Shown here: piece after piece, positions 43,344 through 51,288 of the stretch
How the letters are laid out: every line of letters starts with the position of its first letter
Position numbering within the stretch: the first letter of the stretch is position 1
NCBI GenBank assembly: GCA_945882415.1
Contig: CAMCWC010000013.1
Span: 42,092 to 106,091, forward strand
Source: Chthonomonas calidirosea
GTDB taxonomy: Bacteria > Armatimonadota > Fimbriimonadia > Fimbriimonadales > Fimbriimonadaceae
DNA: 64,000 nt
Direction of reading: 5' to 3'
Notes under the pieces: generated by a model
Told to the model about the DNA's origin: nothing
The model's database searches: none
The model's input: only the letters and a program-made list of their open reading frames with translations
Translations under genes and position numbers: made by a program

Positions 43344-44054
43344 CTACTCAAGAGCGAGGCTTTCTTCGAACCCGTTCATCACATTGAAGCAATGAACCAG
43401 CTGGCCCGCGCCAAGCTTTCCGTTTAGATCTGCCATCAACTGGATGGTCAGCAAACTGTGCGGCTCGTCAGGCGTCCAGCGAAGGCGATAAACCGCCTTG
43501 TTTGTGCCCTGGACGAGTTTTGTGTCCCAGGGGTCGGTTTCGTTGCGCTGGATAAAGAACGAGCGGCCGTAGCGCTCCTCAAAGAGATCGTCAATGTCGC
43601 TCGGATCTGGAGGAGTCGTGATGGCGGCGATCACCGTTACGGCGACCACGGTACCAAGCTCAAGTTCAGAGTGCGAGACGGTGACTCCGCCGCGCCAGTC
43701 TGAGCGCGTGAGCCAGTAGCCGAGGTCTTCCTCGTCGGTTTCCAGGCTGGTCATGGCGGTAGGTGCTTCTACCAGCAGGCCCGCTTGAGCCAATGGACCA
43801 ACGGCAATCGTGGGCAGAACGGCGTTGGCCGGGAGCACGGAAACGACATCAGCGCAAACCAACGGGTTGTTATCCATTAGCTCAACCAGACCGGCCAATT
43901 CGCAATCGCGATCGGCAACTCTAACTTCGCGATGCCAACCGTTCGAGCTGAAGGAGATTCCGTTTGCACCCTCGGACACCGATGCTACTCGCGGATGGCG
44001 AGACAGCATCGGAATCAGGCCAGTAAGGCCGCTTTCGGCTTGGACGTCGATCAC
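43344..44054 (-). CDS. ArgC-like protein lacking the catalytic region (putative pseudoenzyme)
   Basis: 236 residues. Its C-terminal half parallels the dimerisation domain of N-acetyl-gamma-glutamyl-phosphate reductase. VTVSHSELELGTVVAVTV, ERYGRSFFIQ, DTKLVQGTNKAVYRL and GKLGAGQLVHCFNVMNGFEE line up with the ArgC TPHLVPM, YADEPFV, GSN and KGAAGQAVQNMN-MFGFEE segments. The N-terminus keeps a degenerate GLTGLIPMLSRHPRV (ArgC GYAGAELLRLL-RHP) but has no usable NAD motif. The NPGC catalytic-Cys loop is absent, and the protein is about 100 residues shorter than ArgC. It may be a structural or regulatory paralogue. It is coupled by a 4-base overlap to the secreted protein upstream. Confidence 0.7.
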   Translation of the reverse strand: MIDVQAESGLTGLIPMLSRHPRVASVSEGANGISFSSNGWHREVRVADRDCELAGLVELMDNNPLVCADVVSVLPANAVLPTIAVGPLAQAGLLVEAPTAMTSLETDEEDLGYWLTRSDWRGGVTVSHSELELGTVVAVTVIAAITTPPDPSDIDDLFEERYGRSFFIQRNETDPWDTKLVQGTNKAVYRLRWTPDEPHSLLTIQLMADLNGKLGAGQLVHCFNVMNGFEESLALE

Positions 44055-44725
44055 TTGCGGTACGTGTTTGCGGTGAAGGTCATTGGCTGCGTTGAGCCTG
44101 CCATTTTGAGAGCCATCGAAAGCTTGCTAGATTGGAGGAAGCCGTCTGAGGTGAGAAGGTGAACGATGCCTCCTCCGGTCATCGACGAGTCTCCGGAGCC
44201 CTTGATTGTGACTTTAATCTCGGCAACTTGCTTTCCTTTGACGGACTTGACGCCCACGAAGGTGTAAGTGGCGGTGATGTCCTTCATCCCAATGCCGGTA
44301 TCGCCAGTGGGTGCCTTTCCGGTCCACGTCGCTCCAACCTTGACCGGCTTTTTAGGCGCGGCACCGAATACGGTTCCGGTGCCGGTTGATCCAGCGCCGA
44401 CGGGCTGCCCCTTGAGGTCGATCACAGCCTTCTCCGTAACCGCATTTTCAGACATCGCCTGTCCGTTCATTCGGCCTGGCCCGGTCTTTGTTTCGACGGT
44501 CGCCTTGCCACCCGTCACCGAAAGGACCTTCATGGAGATCGGCATATCCACCTTGATTCCGCCCATCGCAACCACCGAGTTGACGTAGCTGAGCTTTTGC
44601 CCGCTGGTCAGCTTCACGCGGAAATCGTAAAGGCCGTTTTTCGCGGTGATCTGTGCTAACGCGGACGAGGAGACCAAGCAAAGGCCGGCCATGAGCGGGA
44701 GAGCAATCTGAGTTCGAGGTGTCAT
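44051..44725 (-). CDS. Secreted protein of unknown function
   Basis: 224 residues from ATG 44725 (a GTG one codon earlier is possible). The N-terminus is a clear signal peptide (LPLMAGLCLVSSSALAQ). The mature part is beta-rich: YDFRVKLTSGQKLSYVNSV, MKVLSVTGGKATVETKTG, VKVGATWTGKAPTG and YTFVGVKSVKGKQVAEIKV. This is like the DUF6263-type periplasmic beta-barrel or sandwich proteins seen in many phyla. No catalytic motif is recognised. The start shares a base with the FKBP stop (TGATG) and its stop overlaps the ArgC-like start, so the three genes are tightly coupled. Confidence 0.65.
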   Translation of the reverse strand: MTPRTQIALPLMAGLCLVSSSALAQITAKNGLYDFRVKLTSGQKLSYVNSVVAMGGIKVDMPISMKVLSVTGGKATVETKTGPGRMNGQAMSENAVTEKAVIDLKGQPVGAGSTGTGTVFGAAPKKPVKVGATWTGKAPTGDTGIGMKDITATYTFVGVKSVKGKQVAEIKVTIKGSGDSSMTGGGIVHLLTSDGFLQSSKLSMALKMAGSTQPMTFTANTYRK

Positions 44726-45507
44726 CACTTAAATCCGAGCAGTTCTACTTCGTAGATTACGAATGCTCCGGCCGGAACGGTTGGCTCTCGGCCAAACTGC
44801 CCAAAGGCTGCCGCGGGTGGGATTTGAAGTTTGACTTTGCCGCCCTTCTTCATTCCGATTACGCCAGCGTCAATACCGGGGATGACCTCGCCCTCGCCAA
44901 CGGTGAAAACGTATTTGCCGGAATCGATCTGGTTGCCATCAAGCAAAGATCCAATGAAGTCAACTTCGATCTTGTCGCCCTTCTTAACCGCCACGCCGGT
45001 GCCTTGCTTCAGAATCTTTCGGCTGACGGTTGCTTCTTCACCGGCTCGCAGAACGCTTTCGAGCTTGATCGTGAAGTACAGGTCGGCCTTGGGTGGAATC
45101 TTTCCGCTTCCGCCTTCACCGTATGCCATTTTCCAAGGAATCGAGAGCTTTCGTTCCCCGCCTTCCTTCATTCCGATGACGCCGGTTTTCCAACCTTCGA
45201 TGACTTGACCACCAGGACCGGCCTGGAATGAGAACAATTCTCGGCCTTCGACCATGTTCGAGTCAAATTCCGTTCCGTCGACGAGCAAGCCGCGGTACCG
45301 GACAAAGCAGGTGTCGCCGGCTTTAACCGGTTCGCCCTTTCCAACCTTGACGTCCTTGATCACCAGCTCATCGAGAATGTCGGAGGTTTCGGCCGTTTTG
45401 CCGACTTTGCCATTTTCAGGCTCCTTCGTTGTCTCTGGTGCTGGTGCGGAGTTGTTGCAACCCGCAAGGACAACGGCGGCCAGTAAGATGCCGTAAAGCG
45501 ATTTCAT
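44725..45507 (-). CDS. Lipoprotein with two FKBP-type peptidyl-prolyl isomerase domains
   Basis: 260 residues. A classical lipobox LAGC follows the hydrophobic ILLAAVVLAG, then a Pro/Glu-rich linker. FKBP domain 1 (about 50-150) contains VRYRGLLVDGTEFDSN, GQVIEGWKTGVIGMKEGGERKLSIP and YGEGGSGKIPPKADLYFTIKL, with the key Tyr, Asp, Trp and Phe of the active pocket. Domain 2 (about 158-260) is more degenerate. It has GSLLDGNQIDSG and VIPGIDAGVIGMKKGGKVKLQIP, where Trp is replaced by Ile. It is probably a periplasmic folding catalyst or chaperone. Confidence 0.92.
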   Translation of the reverse strand: MKSLYGILLAAVVLAGCNNSAPAPETTKEPENGKVGKTAETSDILDELVIKDVKVGKGEPVKAGDTCFVRYRGLLVDGTEFDSNMVEGRELFSFQAGPGGQVIEGWKTGVIGMKEGGERKLSIPWKMAYGEGGSGKIPPKADLYFTIKLESVLRAGEEATVSRKILKQGTGVAVKKGDKIEVDFIGSLLDGNQIDSGKYVFTVGEGEVIPGIDAGVIGMKKGGKVKLQIPPAAAFGQFGREPTVPAGAFVIYEVELLGFK

Positions 45508-45610
45508 ATATGTTCCAATCTACCCGTGCAGAAGGGTTTACACCCAACCCACGGACACGCAAAGGCTAACGCCTCAGGAAGGAAAGTAGTGCCATCGGTA
45601 CACTGCTAAG

Positions 45611-45627
45611 TCCCCGCGGGTCGGGGA
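45611..45627 (+). promoter_or_regulatory. Hairpin covering the smpB Shine-Dalgarno region
   Basis: TCCCC (45611-45615) can pair with GGGGA (45623-45627), the only Shine-Dalgarno-like sequence before smpB. The ATG begins 4 bases later. It could modulate translation; this is inference from pairing alone. Confidence 0.35.
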
Positions 45628-45631
45628 AGTT

Positions 45632-46117
45632 ATGGCAAAGGCAGGCAAAAAAGGCAAGGAAGGGGTAGCACCGAAGTCGATTCAGAACCGAAAGGCTCGG
45701 TACGACTACGCCATCCAGGACACATACGAAGCCGGGCTGATTCTCTCTGGAACAGAAGTGAAGAGCCTGTATCAAGGTAAGGGCAACCTCACCGACGCCT
45801 TTTGTCGCGTGATGAAAGAGGAACTTTGGATCCTCAACTTGGATATTGAGCCGTATGATAATGCATCCGTTTTCGGCCACGAGCGTCGGCGAGACCGGAA
45901 GCTCTTGATGCACCGGAAAGAGATCGCGACCCTTGAGCGTAAGCAGATGGAGAAGGGGCTGTCGATCATTCCGCTGTCGGTCTACTTTAACGATCGAGGC
46001 AAGGCAAAGGTTCAAATTGCCCTCGCGCGAGGTAAGTCGAACTACGACAAGCGGGATTCGATTGCGAAGGACGACACGCGTCGCGAGATTGATCGAATGC
46101 GTTCTGAGAAACTTTAG
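45632..46117 (+). CDS. smpB: SsrA-binding protein SmpB
   Basis: 161 residues. It partners tmRNA in rescue of stalled ribosomes. The family signatures are present: IQNRKARYDYAIQDTYEAGL, ILSGTEVKSLYQGKGNLTDAF, RRDRKLLMHRKEIATLERK and the C-terminal GKSNYDKRDSIAKDDTRREIDR tail that mimics tRNA in the ribosome. The N-terminal GKKGKEGV is lineage-specific. The tmRNA gene itself is not found in the neighbouring sequence. The stop overlaps the convergent dapF by 4 bases. Confidence 0.97.
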   Translation: MAKAGKKGKEGVAPKSIQNRKARYDYAIQDTYEAGLILSGTEVKSLYQGKGNLTDAFCRVMKEELWILNLDIEPYDNASVFGHERRRDRKLLMHRKEIATLERKQMEKGLSIIPLSVYFNDRGKAKVQIALARGKSNYDKRDSIAKDDTRREIDRMRSEKL

Positions 46118-46902
46118 TCTGGCCAAACGCCAGCGAAAACGGTGTTGGCTGGTCCGGACATCATCACGAACTCGTCCTCTTGAACTTCAATAACCAGATC
46201 GCCGCCGGGAAGGTGGACCTTAACTTTCGACTCGGTCTTTCCGGTTACAAAGCCCGTTACGGCCACGCTGCAGGCTCCGGTTCCGCACGCCAAGGTAATC
46301 CCGGCTCCACGCTCCCAGGTTCGCTGTCGAACGGCGCCTCGGTCTAAAACTTGCACAAAGTGAACGTTTGTCCGCTCGGGAAATGCCGAATGATGCTCAA
46401 GCTCTGGCCCCCAAGACTCTAAGGGTACAGCTGCCACATCTGGAACGAAAATAACCAGGTGGGGATTGCCCATTGAAACGGGGAACCCGTATAGGCCGTG
46501 GGGCAACACGGGCAACGTGGTGTCCTTGGGCGGCAAAACGTAGCGACCCATATTCACCTTGATCAGACCGTTCATGGTGCTTGCCGCTAAGACGCCGGCA
46601 CCGGTCTCCACGTCGAATTCTGGAGCGGTTTCGTAACCTCGATCCAAAATGTATTGGGCGAAACAGCGCAGGCCGTTCCCACACATTTCGCTTTCGCTAC
46701 CGTCTGGGTTCAGCATTCGCATCCGCCAAGGAGCACGGTTGCTCCGTTCAACGAGAATCAGGCCATCGGCCCCGACGCCTCGATGTCGGTCGCACATTCG
46801 TTGGCTGAGTCCCGCCAGATTGCCCGGCGGGAGCTGTTCCGAGATTCCATCCAAAATCACGAAATCGTTGCCGATTCCGTGCATTTTGGTGAAGTTAATC
46901 AT
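46114..46902 (-). CDS. dapF: Diaminopimelate epimerase
   Basis: 262 residues. It converts LL- to meso-diaminopimelate for lysine and peptidoglycan. The first catalytic Cys is in [14 protein letters not shown] and the second in [31 protein letters not shown] is the N-terminal signature, and [11 protein letters not shown] and [13 protein letters not shown] [11 protein letters not shown] match. It is the last gene of the apt-OB-miaA-hfq-dapF run, with a 4-base overlap with hfq. Confidence 0.97.
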   Translation of the reverse strand: MINFTKMHGIGNDFVILDGISEQLPPGNLAGLSQRMCDRHRGVGADGLILVERSNRAPWRMRMLNPDGSESEMCGNGLRCFAQYILDRGYETAPEFDVETGAGVLAASTMNGLIKVNMGRYVLPPKDTTLPVLPHGLYGFPVSMGNPHLVIFVPDVAAVPLESWGPELEHHSAFPERTNVHFVQVLDRGAVRQRTWERGAGITLACGTGACSVAVTGFVTGKTESKVKVHLPGGDLVIEVQEDEFVMMSGPANTVFAGVWPD

Positions 46903-47159
46903 TCGTCGTCGCGTGCCTCTGGGCCATCGCTCGGCGATCGGTAGCTTCCCACGGGACGAGCGGGAACGATGCTGGCGACGGCGTGCTTGTAAACCAACTG
47001 AGTTGGCTTGCCCGGCTGGTCAAGTAATACGGTGAATGCGTCAAATCCGCGCACCTGACCCTTGAGCTGAACGCTGTTGGTCAAGTAGATCGTCACCGCG
47101 ATCCCTTCTTTGCGCACTTGGTTCAGGAACATGTCCTGTAGGTTTATGGCTTTACCCAT
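46899..47159 (-). CDS. hfq: RNA chaperone Hfq
   Basis: 86 residues from ATG 47159 (a TTG one codon before is also open). The Sm1 region ([21 protein letters not shown], then [18 protein letters not shown]) and the Sm2 motif ([13 protein letters not shown]) are well conserved. They include the KH of the uridine-binding proximal face and the FD of the rim. The short acidic tail ([10 protein letters not shown]) is unlike the long enteric one. It follows miaA, the classic order, and overlaps dapF, suggesting sRNA-based regulation exists in this lineage. Confidence 0.96.
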   Translation of the reverse strand: MGKAINLQDMFLNQVRKEGIAVTIYLTNSVQLKGQVRGFDAFTVLLDQPGKPTQLVYKHAVASIVPARPVGSYRSPSDGPEARDDE

Positions 47160-47174
47160 CAAAATAATCTCCGA

Positions 47175-48068
47175 TTAGCAATACATCGCGGAAATTGCCT
47201 GTCTCGCCTCTGAGACCGCATCTTTTCCACCATCAAGGATCGTGAGATTCTTCTCCGTTCGTAGCCACGTTTTCTGCCGTTTGGCATAACGTACGGTTTC
47301 GACAATCGTTGTCTCCATCGCTACGTCCAGAGGAATCTCGCCTGCTCGGTACTTGCTCATCGTCCGGTATCCGATGGCTCGGAATCCAGGATCGTTTTGG
47401 CCGTATCCGGCAGACTCAAGTCTTTCGACTTCCTCAATCCAGCCATTTTGCACCATTAAGCTGGTGCGATGGGCAATGGCTTCCCTTAACACTTCAAGAT
47501 CGCGATCTAACGCAATCTTCAATTGTAAAACGTACGGATTGGGCGGAACAGTTCGCCGTTCCGCAAAAGTCCGCTCGATTGCGCGCTTGACGCGAATCGG
47601 ATTTTTGAGGTCGATCGACTCAAATGAACTTAGATCCCGCTCCTTAAGTTCGACGAGCAATTCTTCCAGGGGGGTCTCATTAAGGCGTGCTCGGAGTTCC
47701 GGCGAAGGCATTTCTGCGAGGTCTGCGTAGTTCTCAAAAAGGGCCCGGATATAGAGTCCGGTGCCACCTACAACGATCGCGTCTTTGCCATCTGCGTGGG
47801 CCGTTGCCAGTACGGCCAAGGCCTCAAGGACAAACTCACCGACCCCGTAAGTCTGGTCCGGGTTTCGAATGTTCATCAGCGCATACCGGTCCGGAGTTCT
47901 TGATTTACCGGTGCCGATGTCCATTCCTCGATAGATTTGGAATGCGTCGCCGTTAATGAGCACGGCACCCATTTCGTCGGCAAGAGACTCGACCAGCGAG
48001 GTCTTGCCAGACGCGGTGGTGCCCATAACGGCAATAAGTCGGGGATCTCCCGACCGTGGAGCGGTCAA
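47175..48068 (-). CDS. miaA: tRNA dimethylallyltransferase
   Basis: 297 residues. It adds an isopentenyl group to A37 of tRNAs reading UNN codons. The P-loop is IAVMGTTASGKTSLV. GDAFQIYRGMDIGTGKS replaces the usual DSRQVYRGMDIGTAK. VVGGTGLYIRALF and the C-terminal IGYRTMSKY-to-RYAKRQKTWLRTE segment are conserved. The likely start is TTG 48068, 2 bases after the OB-fold gene. An internal ATG at 48026 would cut into the P-loop strand. It is followed by hfq. Confidence 0.93.
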   Translation of the reverse strand: MTAPRSGDPRLIAVMGTTASGKTSLVESLADEMGAVLINGDAFQIYRGMDIGTGKSRTPDRYALMNIRNPDQTYGVGEFVLEALAVLATAHADGKDAIVVGGTGLYIRALFENYADLAEMPSPELRARLNETPLEELLVELKERDLSSFESIDLKNPIRVKRAIERTFAERRTVPPNPYVLQLKIALDRDLEVLREAIAHRTSLMVQNGWIEEVERLESAGYGQNDPGFRAIGYRTMSKYRAGEIPLDVAMETTIVETVRYAKRQKTWLRTEKNLTILDGGKDAVSEARQAISAMYC

Positions 48069-48070
48069 GG

Positions 48071-48472
48071 TTACAGGACCTCGATGGGCTTCTTTTTCAG
48101 ATCAACTTGGATTTCGTTCTTGAAGCTTCGATCTCCGATTTTCTTTTCCTTTCGGAAGAATCCGGTGACTTTAAGTTTGTCGCCGTCTTTGACCTTCACT
48201 TCGAGCTTGCCCTGGCCGTAGATGTGGACGCGCTCTTTGCCGTCGATGAGATCAAAAACAAAGTACGCGTTGCCCTTTCGGCTGGTGCGCTGTTCAAACT
48301 TTTCGACTTTGCCGGTGGTTTGGACGTTCTTCTTGTCGAAGTCGGTTGCCTTCTTCGCGAGGTCCGAAACGGTGACGACGACAGGTTTTGCGGCGGGAGC
48401 CTTAGTGGTTTGCGCGTTCGCGCTGACGCTGAGCAGCAGTGCTGCGAGGGTAATCGGGGCGAGAAGTCTCAT
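48071..48472 (-). CDS. Secreted OB-fold protein
   Basis: 133 residues with a signal peptide (LLAPITLAALLLSVSANAQ). The mature protein is a single OB-fold of the tRNA_anti-like/BOF type: NVQTTGKVEKFEQRTSRKGNAYFVFDLIDGKERVHIYGQG, then GDKLKVTGFFRKEKK. Periplasmic OB-folds bind small ligands or other proteins rather than tRNA. It lies between apt and miaA with gaps of 2-5 bases. The functional tie to those cytoplasmic genes is unclear. Confidence 0.75.
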   Translation of the reverse strand: MRLLAPITLAALLLSVSANAQTTKAPAAKPVVVTVSDLAKKATDFDKKNVQTTGKVEKFEQRTSRKGNAYFVFDLIDGKERVHIYGQGKLEVKVKDGDKLKVTGFFRKEKKIGDRSFKNEIQVDLKKKPIEVL

Positions 48473-48477
48473 GATTT

Positions 48478-48999
48478 TCAGAAAGTGATCAGGCTGTGTA
48501 CGTCGTAATTCGGAAGAGCTTCGCGTCCGTTTAGGAAGCCGAGCTCGATGAGAAAGCCGAATCCGACCACGGTGCCGCCGAGTCGTTCGACCAGTCGTGC
48601 GCTTGCCCGAGCCGTTCCGCCGGTGGCAAGGAGATCATCAAGGATGATCGCCTTCTGGCCAGGCTTGATGGCGTCCGTGTGCATTTCAACGGTGTTCGTT
48701 CCGTACTCAAGCGAGTACTCCTCGAAAATTTTCTCGTACGGCAACTTGCCAACTTTTCGTGCCAGCACGAAAGGCTTTTGAAGCGCCATGGCTACGGGAA
48801 CGCCGAAGATGAATCCGCGACTTTCGACGCCCACGATGACGTCGGCGCCCTTGGACTCTGCATTTGCCGCCATCAGATAAACGACTTGCTGAAGGGCTTC
48901 TGGTGATTCCAGAACCGGAGTGATGTCCTTGAAGACTATGCCCGGCTTGGGAAAGTCTGGAACATCGCGAATGAGTTTCTCGGCGAGCAATTCATGCAT
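48478..48999 (-). CDS. apt: Adenine phosphoribosyltransferase
   Basis: 173 residues. It salvages adenine with PRPP to AMP. The start (IRDVPDFPKPGIVFKDITP) and the GVESRGFIFGVPVAMAL region are conserved. The KVGKLPYEKIFEEYSLEYG flexible loop and the PRPP motif AIILDDLLATGGTARAS are also present. It is first in the operon. The minus-strand promoter TTGAGG-16-TACATT ends 8 bases from the ATG, so the mRNA would have almost no leader. Confidence 0.96.
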   Translation of the reverse strand: MHELLAEKLIRDVPDFPKPGIVFKDITPVLESPEALQQVVYLMAANAESKGADVIVGVESRGFIFGVPVAMALQKPFVLARKVGKLPYEKIFEEYSLEYGTNTVEMHTDAIKPGQKAIILDDLLATGGTARASARLVERLGGTVVGFGFLIELGFLNGREALPNYDVHSLITF

Positions 49000-49007
49000 G
49001 TGTGTTC

Positions 49008-49035
49008 AATGTACCAAACGTGTCTTACGCCTCAA
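49008..49035 (-). promoter_or_regulatory. Promoter of the apt-OB-miaA-hfq-dapF operon
   Basis: -35 TTGAGG (49030-49035), 16-base spacer, -10 TACATT (49008-49013) on the minus strand. The expected transcription start is 1-2 bases before the apt ATG. Confidence 0.6.
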
Positions 49036-49348
49036 CCTCTGGTCCTGGCTCCCAACCCTTCTCGGAGGCGCGCATGAGGACGTTAACCCGCATGTCTCGG
49101 TCGACGCGGATTTGGCACGAAAGTCGGAATGATCCGAGCACGCCGTCTTCGGTGAGGCTCACTTGTTCGGCTTCGCCAAACGGAGGCGCTTCGGTCGCGA
49201 ATCCGACCCGACATGTCGTGCATCGAGCGTGCCCGCCGCATCGGTGGCTTACGTCCACTCCGTTCTGTTCAAGGGCAAGAACGAGTTTCGTCCCTTCTTC
49301 AACTTCAAACGAACCAACGCCATCAACGGTCACAGTGTGCAATGCCAT
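49025..49348 (-). CDS. 2Fe-2S ferredoxin
   Basis: 107 residues of the plant/adrenodoxin-like fold. Cluster ligands are C37, C43 and C46 (CGGHARCTTC) and C78 (SFRLSCQIRV). The spacing CX5CX2C with about 31 residues to the last Cys is typical. It is an electron carrier with unknown partners. TAGAAT lies exactly 6 bases before the ATG with no Shine-Dalgarno, a strong leaderless candidate. Its stop lies within the promoter of the apt operon downstream, so read-through may occur. Confidence 0.92.
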   Translation of the reverse strand: MALHTVTVDGVGSFEVEEGTKLVLALEQNGVDVSHRCGGHARCTTCRVGFATEAPPFGEAEQVSLTEDGVLGSFRLSCQIRVDRDMRVNVLMRASEKGWEPGPEVEA

Positions 49349-49354
49349 GGCGCA

Positions 49355-49360
49355 ATTCTA
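49355..49360 (-). promoter_or_regulatory. -10 box, leaderless start of the ferredoxin gene
   Basis: TAGAAT (5 of 6 to consensus) with 6 bases (TGCGCC) to the ATG at 49348. Confidence 0.5.
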
Positions 49361-49447
49361 GCGGACAGACGCGCCGAAGTGTTCGGCTCCGCGGCGAGTT
49401 GGTCATCTATTTTTCTGAAGTCCGGTTGGACGGGTAAAAGCGAACGA

Positions 49448-50569
49448 ATGATTAACGAGAATCGGCTGGTCAAACTTTTCCTGGACCTGTGCCAATTCAA
49501 CGCCCCGTCGCTTGCCGAAGCTGAAATTGTCGCTTGGACGAAGAAGCAGCTGATCGAGCTCGGTCTGGAGGTTTGGGAGGACAATGCGGCGGAGCGGTTG
49601 GGTGGAACGGCCAACAACTTGATCGCAAAGCTGCCAGCGAATAAGTCGGGCGTGCCTCGAATATTCTTCTCTGCCCACTTCGACACGGTCGAGCCCACCG
49701 ATCGGCTGGTGATCTCCGAAATCGATGGGGTTTTTGTCAGTGATGGGACAACCATTCTCGGTGCTGACGATCGTGCCGGGATTGCACCGGCAATCGAAGC
49801 GGTTCGTTCTGTGATTGAGGATCAAGAACCGCACGGCGACATCTATTTGCTGTTCAGCGTTGCGGAAGAAATCGGGCTGCTAGGGGCATCGGTGATGGAT
49901 TTCGATCAGGTCGAAGTGGATTACGGGTTCGTTCTTGATACCGGTCCTCCGGTCGGGACCTTTGTTAACCAAACCGCAACCCACGACAAACTCACGGTTC
50001 AGATTTTTGGGAAGCCAGCTCACGCCGGAAAGGAGCCGGAGAAGGGAATCAATGCGATTCAAGTTGCGGCAGCCGCAATTCAAGGAATGAGCCTTGGCCG
50101 AATCTCTGCCGTTACCACGGCAAACATTGGCTCGATCGAAGGGGGAACCGCAACGAACGTCGTTTGTGCGGAAGTGACGCTTCGAGCTGAAGCGAGGAGC
50201 CTCGACATCGAAGAACTCGACCAGCAGATCGAGCATATGCGGTCCCGGTTTTCGGCCGCCGCCGCTGTCGCGGGGGCACAAGTCACGTTCGAACACCACC
50301 GTCATTACACTTCCTTCCGGCTCGATGAATCCGAACCCGTCGTGCGAAAGGCTCAAGCCGCGAGCCGGGCGATGGGATTTGAGCCGGTTCTTCGACACAC
50401 GCTGGGCGGCAGTGACGCGAACATCTTTAACGCTCGCGGGATTCCTGCCGTTGTTGTGGCGACGGGCATGGACAAGATCCACACCCATGAAGAGCGAATA
50501 TCTCGGATTGATCTTGTGAACACGGCTAAACTTGCGGTCGAAATCATCCGACAATGCAGTTGTCGCTGA
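49448..50569 (+). CDS. M20-family peptidase (PepT-like)
   Basis: 373 residues from ATG 49448. A longer open frame to 49163 crosses the divergent ferredoxin gene and is not conserved. Zinc ligands and catalytic residues are visible: FFSAHFDTVEPTD (H77, D79), ILGADDRAGIA, LFSVAEEIGLLGAS (catalytic and ligand Glu), VLDTGPPVG and the C-terminal DKIHTHEERI. The lid domain has KPAHAGKEPEKGINAI. It most resembles the PepT-like tripeptidase/aminoacylase branch. Cytoplasmic peptide or acyl-amino-acid hydrolysis is likely. Confidence 0.88.
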   Translation: MINENRLVKLFLDLCQFNAPSLAEAEIVAWTKKQLIELGLEVWEDNAAERLGGTANNLIAKLPANKSGVPRIFFSAHFDTVEPTDRLVISEIDGVFVSDGTTILGADDRAGIAPAIEAVRSVIEDQEPHGDIYLLFSVAEEIGLLGASVMDFDQVEVDYGFVLDTGPPVGTFVNQTATHDKLTVQIFGKPAHAGKEPEKGINAIQVAAAAIQGMSLGRISAVTTANIGSIEGGTATNVVCAEVTLRAEARSLDIEELDQQIEHMRSRFSAAAAVAGAQVTFEHHRHYTSFRLDESEPVVRKAQAASRAMGFEPVLRHTLGGSDANIFNARGIPAVVVATGMDKIHTHEERISRIDLVNTAKLAVEIIRQCSCR

Positions 50570-50589
50570 ATTTAGCCGGGTGCTATAGT
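50560..50589 (+). promoter_or_regulatory. Promoter of the outer-membrane protein gene
   Basis: TTGTCG (50560-50565), 18-base spacer, TATAGT (50584-50589). The transcript would begin about 30 bases upstream of the ATG at 50626, where a GGAAGA Shine-Dalgarno is present. Confidence 0.5.
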
Positions 50590-50625
50590 TAAGTAAATCC
50601 GACTTTAATCACGGAAGATAAAGAC

Positions 50626-51147
50626 ATGACAAAGAACATCACCCTCGTAGCAATCGCGGTTGCAGGCCTTTTCGCTGTTCAGACCGCATCGGCACAGACT
50701 TCACCAGTCAACGGCCTCAGCGCCCGAGTTGGAGCCTTCTTCCCAACCGGCGGCGCCGCCAAGGCTGAGTCGAAGACCTGGCTCGCAGTTGGTTTGCAGT
50801 ACAAAGTTCGAGAGCTTTCGCTCGCTGCGAAGAGCCCAACTTACAAGGCGCACCTCGCTGTCTCGGTTGACTTTTACAACCGAAATGACTACCGCGTTGT
50901 CCCAGTTCTTGTCAACTACGTGGGCGAACTCAACGAAAAGTTGTTCTACACGGCTGGCGCTGGCGTTTCGTTCTCCCGAAAGCCATCGGGCGGCGGCACT
51001 TCGCAGAACACCAACTTCGCTTACACGCTGGGGGTTGGCTACAACCTGACTTCCGGCGCGACTCCAGTCTTCGTTGAAGGACGATTCTTCGGCAACGATG
51101 ACTCGTCGCTGAACGGCTACGGCCTGTTCGTCGGCGTTCGCTTCTAA
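50626..51147 (+). CDS. Small outer-membrane beta-barrel-like protein
   Basis: 173 residues. The signal peptide is TLVAIAVAGLFAVQTASAQ. The mature part alternates polar and hydrophobic residues in strand-length units (WLAVGLQYKVREL, HLAVSVDFYNRND, LFYTAGAGVSFSR, FAYTLGVGYNL, YGLFVGVRF). It ends in Phe, the usual barrel-assembly signal. An 8-stranded barrel is plausible. Family and function are unknown. It has its own promoter, a Shine-Dalgarno and a strong terminator, so it is an isolated and probably well-expressed gene just upstream of the envelope-stress sigma operon. Confidence 0.7.
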   Translation: MTKNITLVAIAVAGLFAVQTASAQTSPVNGLSARVGAFFPTGGAAKAESKTWLAVGLQYKVRELSLAAKSPTYKAHLAVSVDFYNRNDYRVVPVLVNYVGELNEKLFYTAGAGVSFSRKPSGGGTSQNTNFAYTLGVGYNLTSGATPVFVEGRFFGNDDSSLNGYGLFVGVRF

Positions 51148-51161
51148 GCGAGCCATCGGAG

Positions 51162-51197
51162 GGCGCTCGAGGTCATAAGACCTCGGGCGCCTTTTTT
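51162..51197 (+). terminator. Rho-independent terminator of the outer-membrane protein gene
   Basis: A 13-bp stem (51162-51174 with 51179-51191, one G-T pair), ATAA loop and six T. It is the best intrinsic terminator in the window. Confidence 0.95.
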
Positions 51198-51206
51198 GTT
51201 TGTACT

Positions 51207-51233
51207 GAACTTTTCATGCACTCATGCGTTTCA
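51207..51233 (+). promoter_or_regulatory. Candidate ECF (sigma-E-like) promoter of the sigma operon
   Basis: GAACTT (51207-51212), 16 bases, then TTTCA (51229-51233). GAACTT matches the sigma-E -35 exactly; the -10 is only partly like TCTGA. The position suits autoregulation. Confidence 0.4.
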
Positions 51234-51288
51234 GCACTACAACATGGAACTGTGCGTTCGGGCAATGCCCGCAACCCCAAGGCGGCAA

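Noticed and set aside
45508..45631. tmRNA gene next to smpB
   Set aside because: The gap is 124 bases and contains no tRNA-like ends or tag reading frame.
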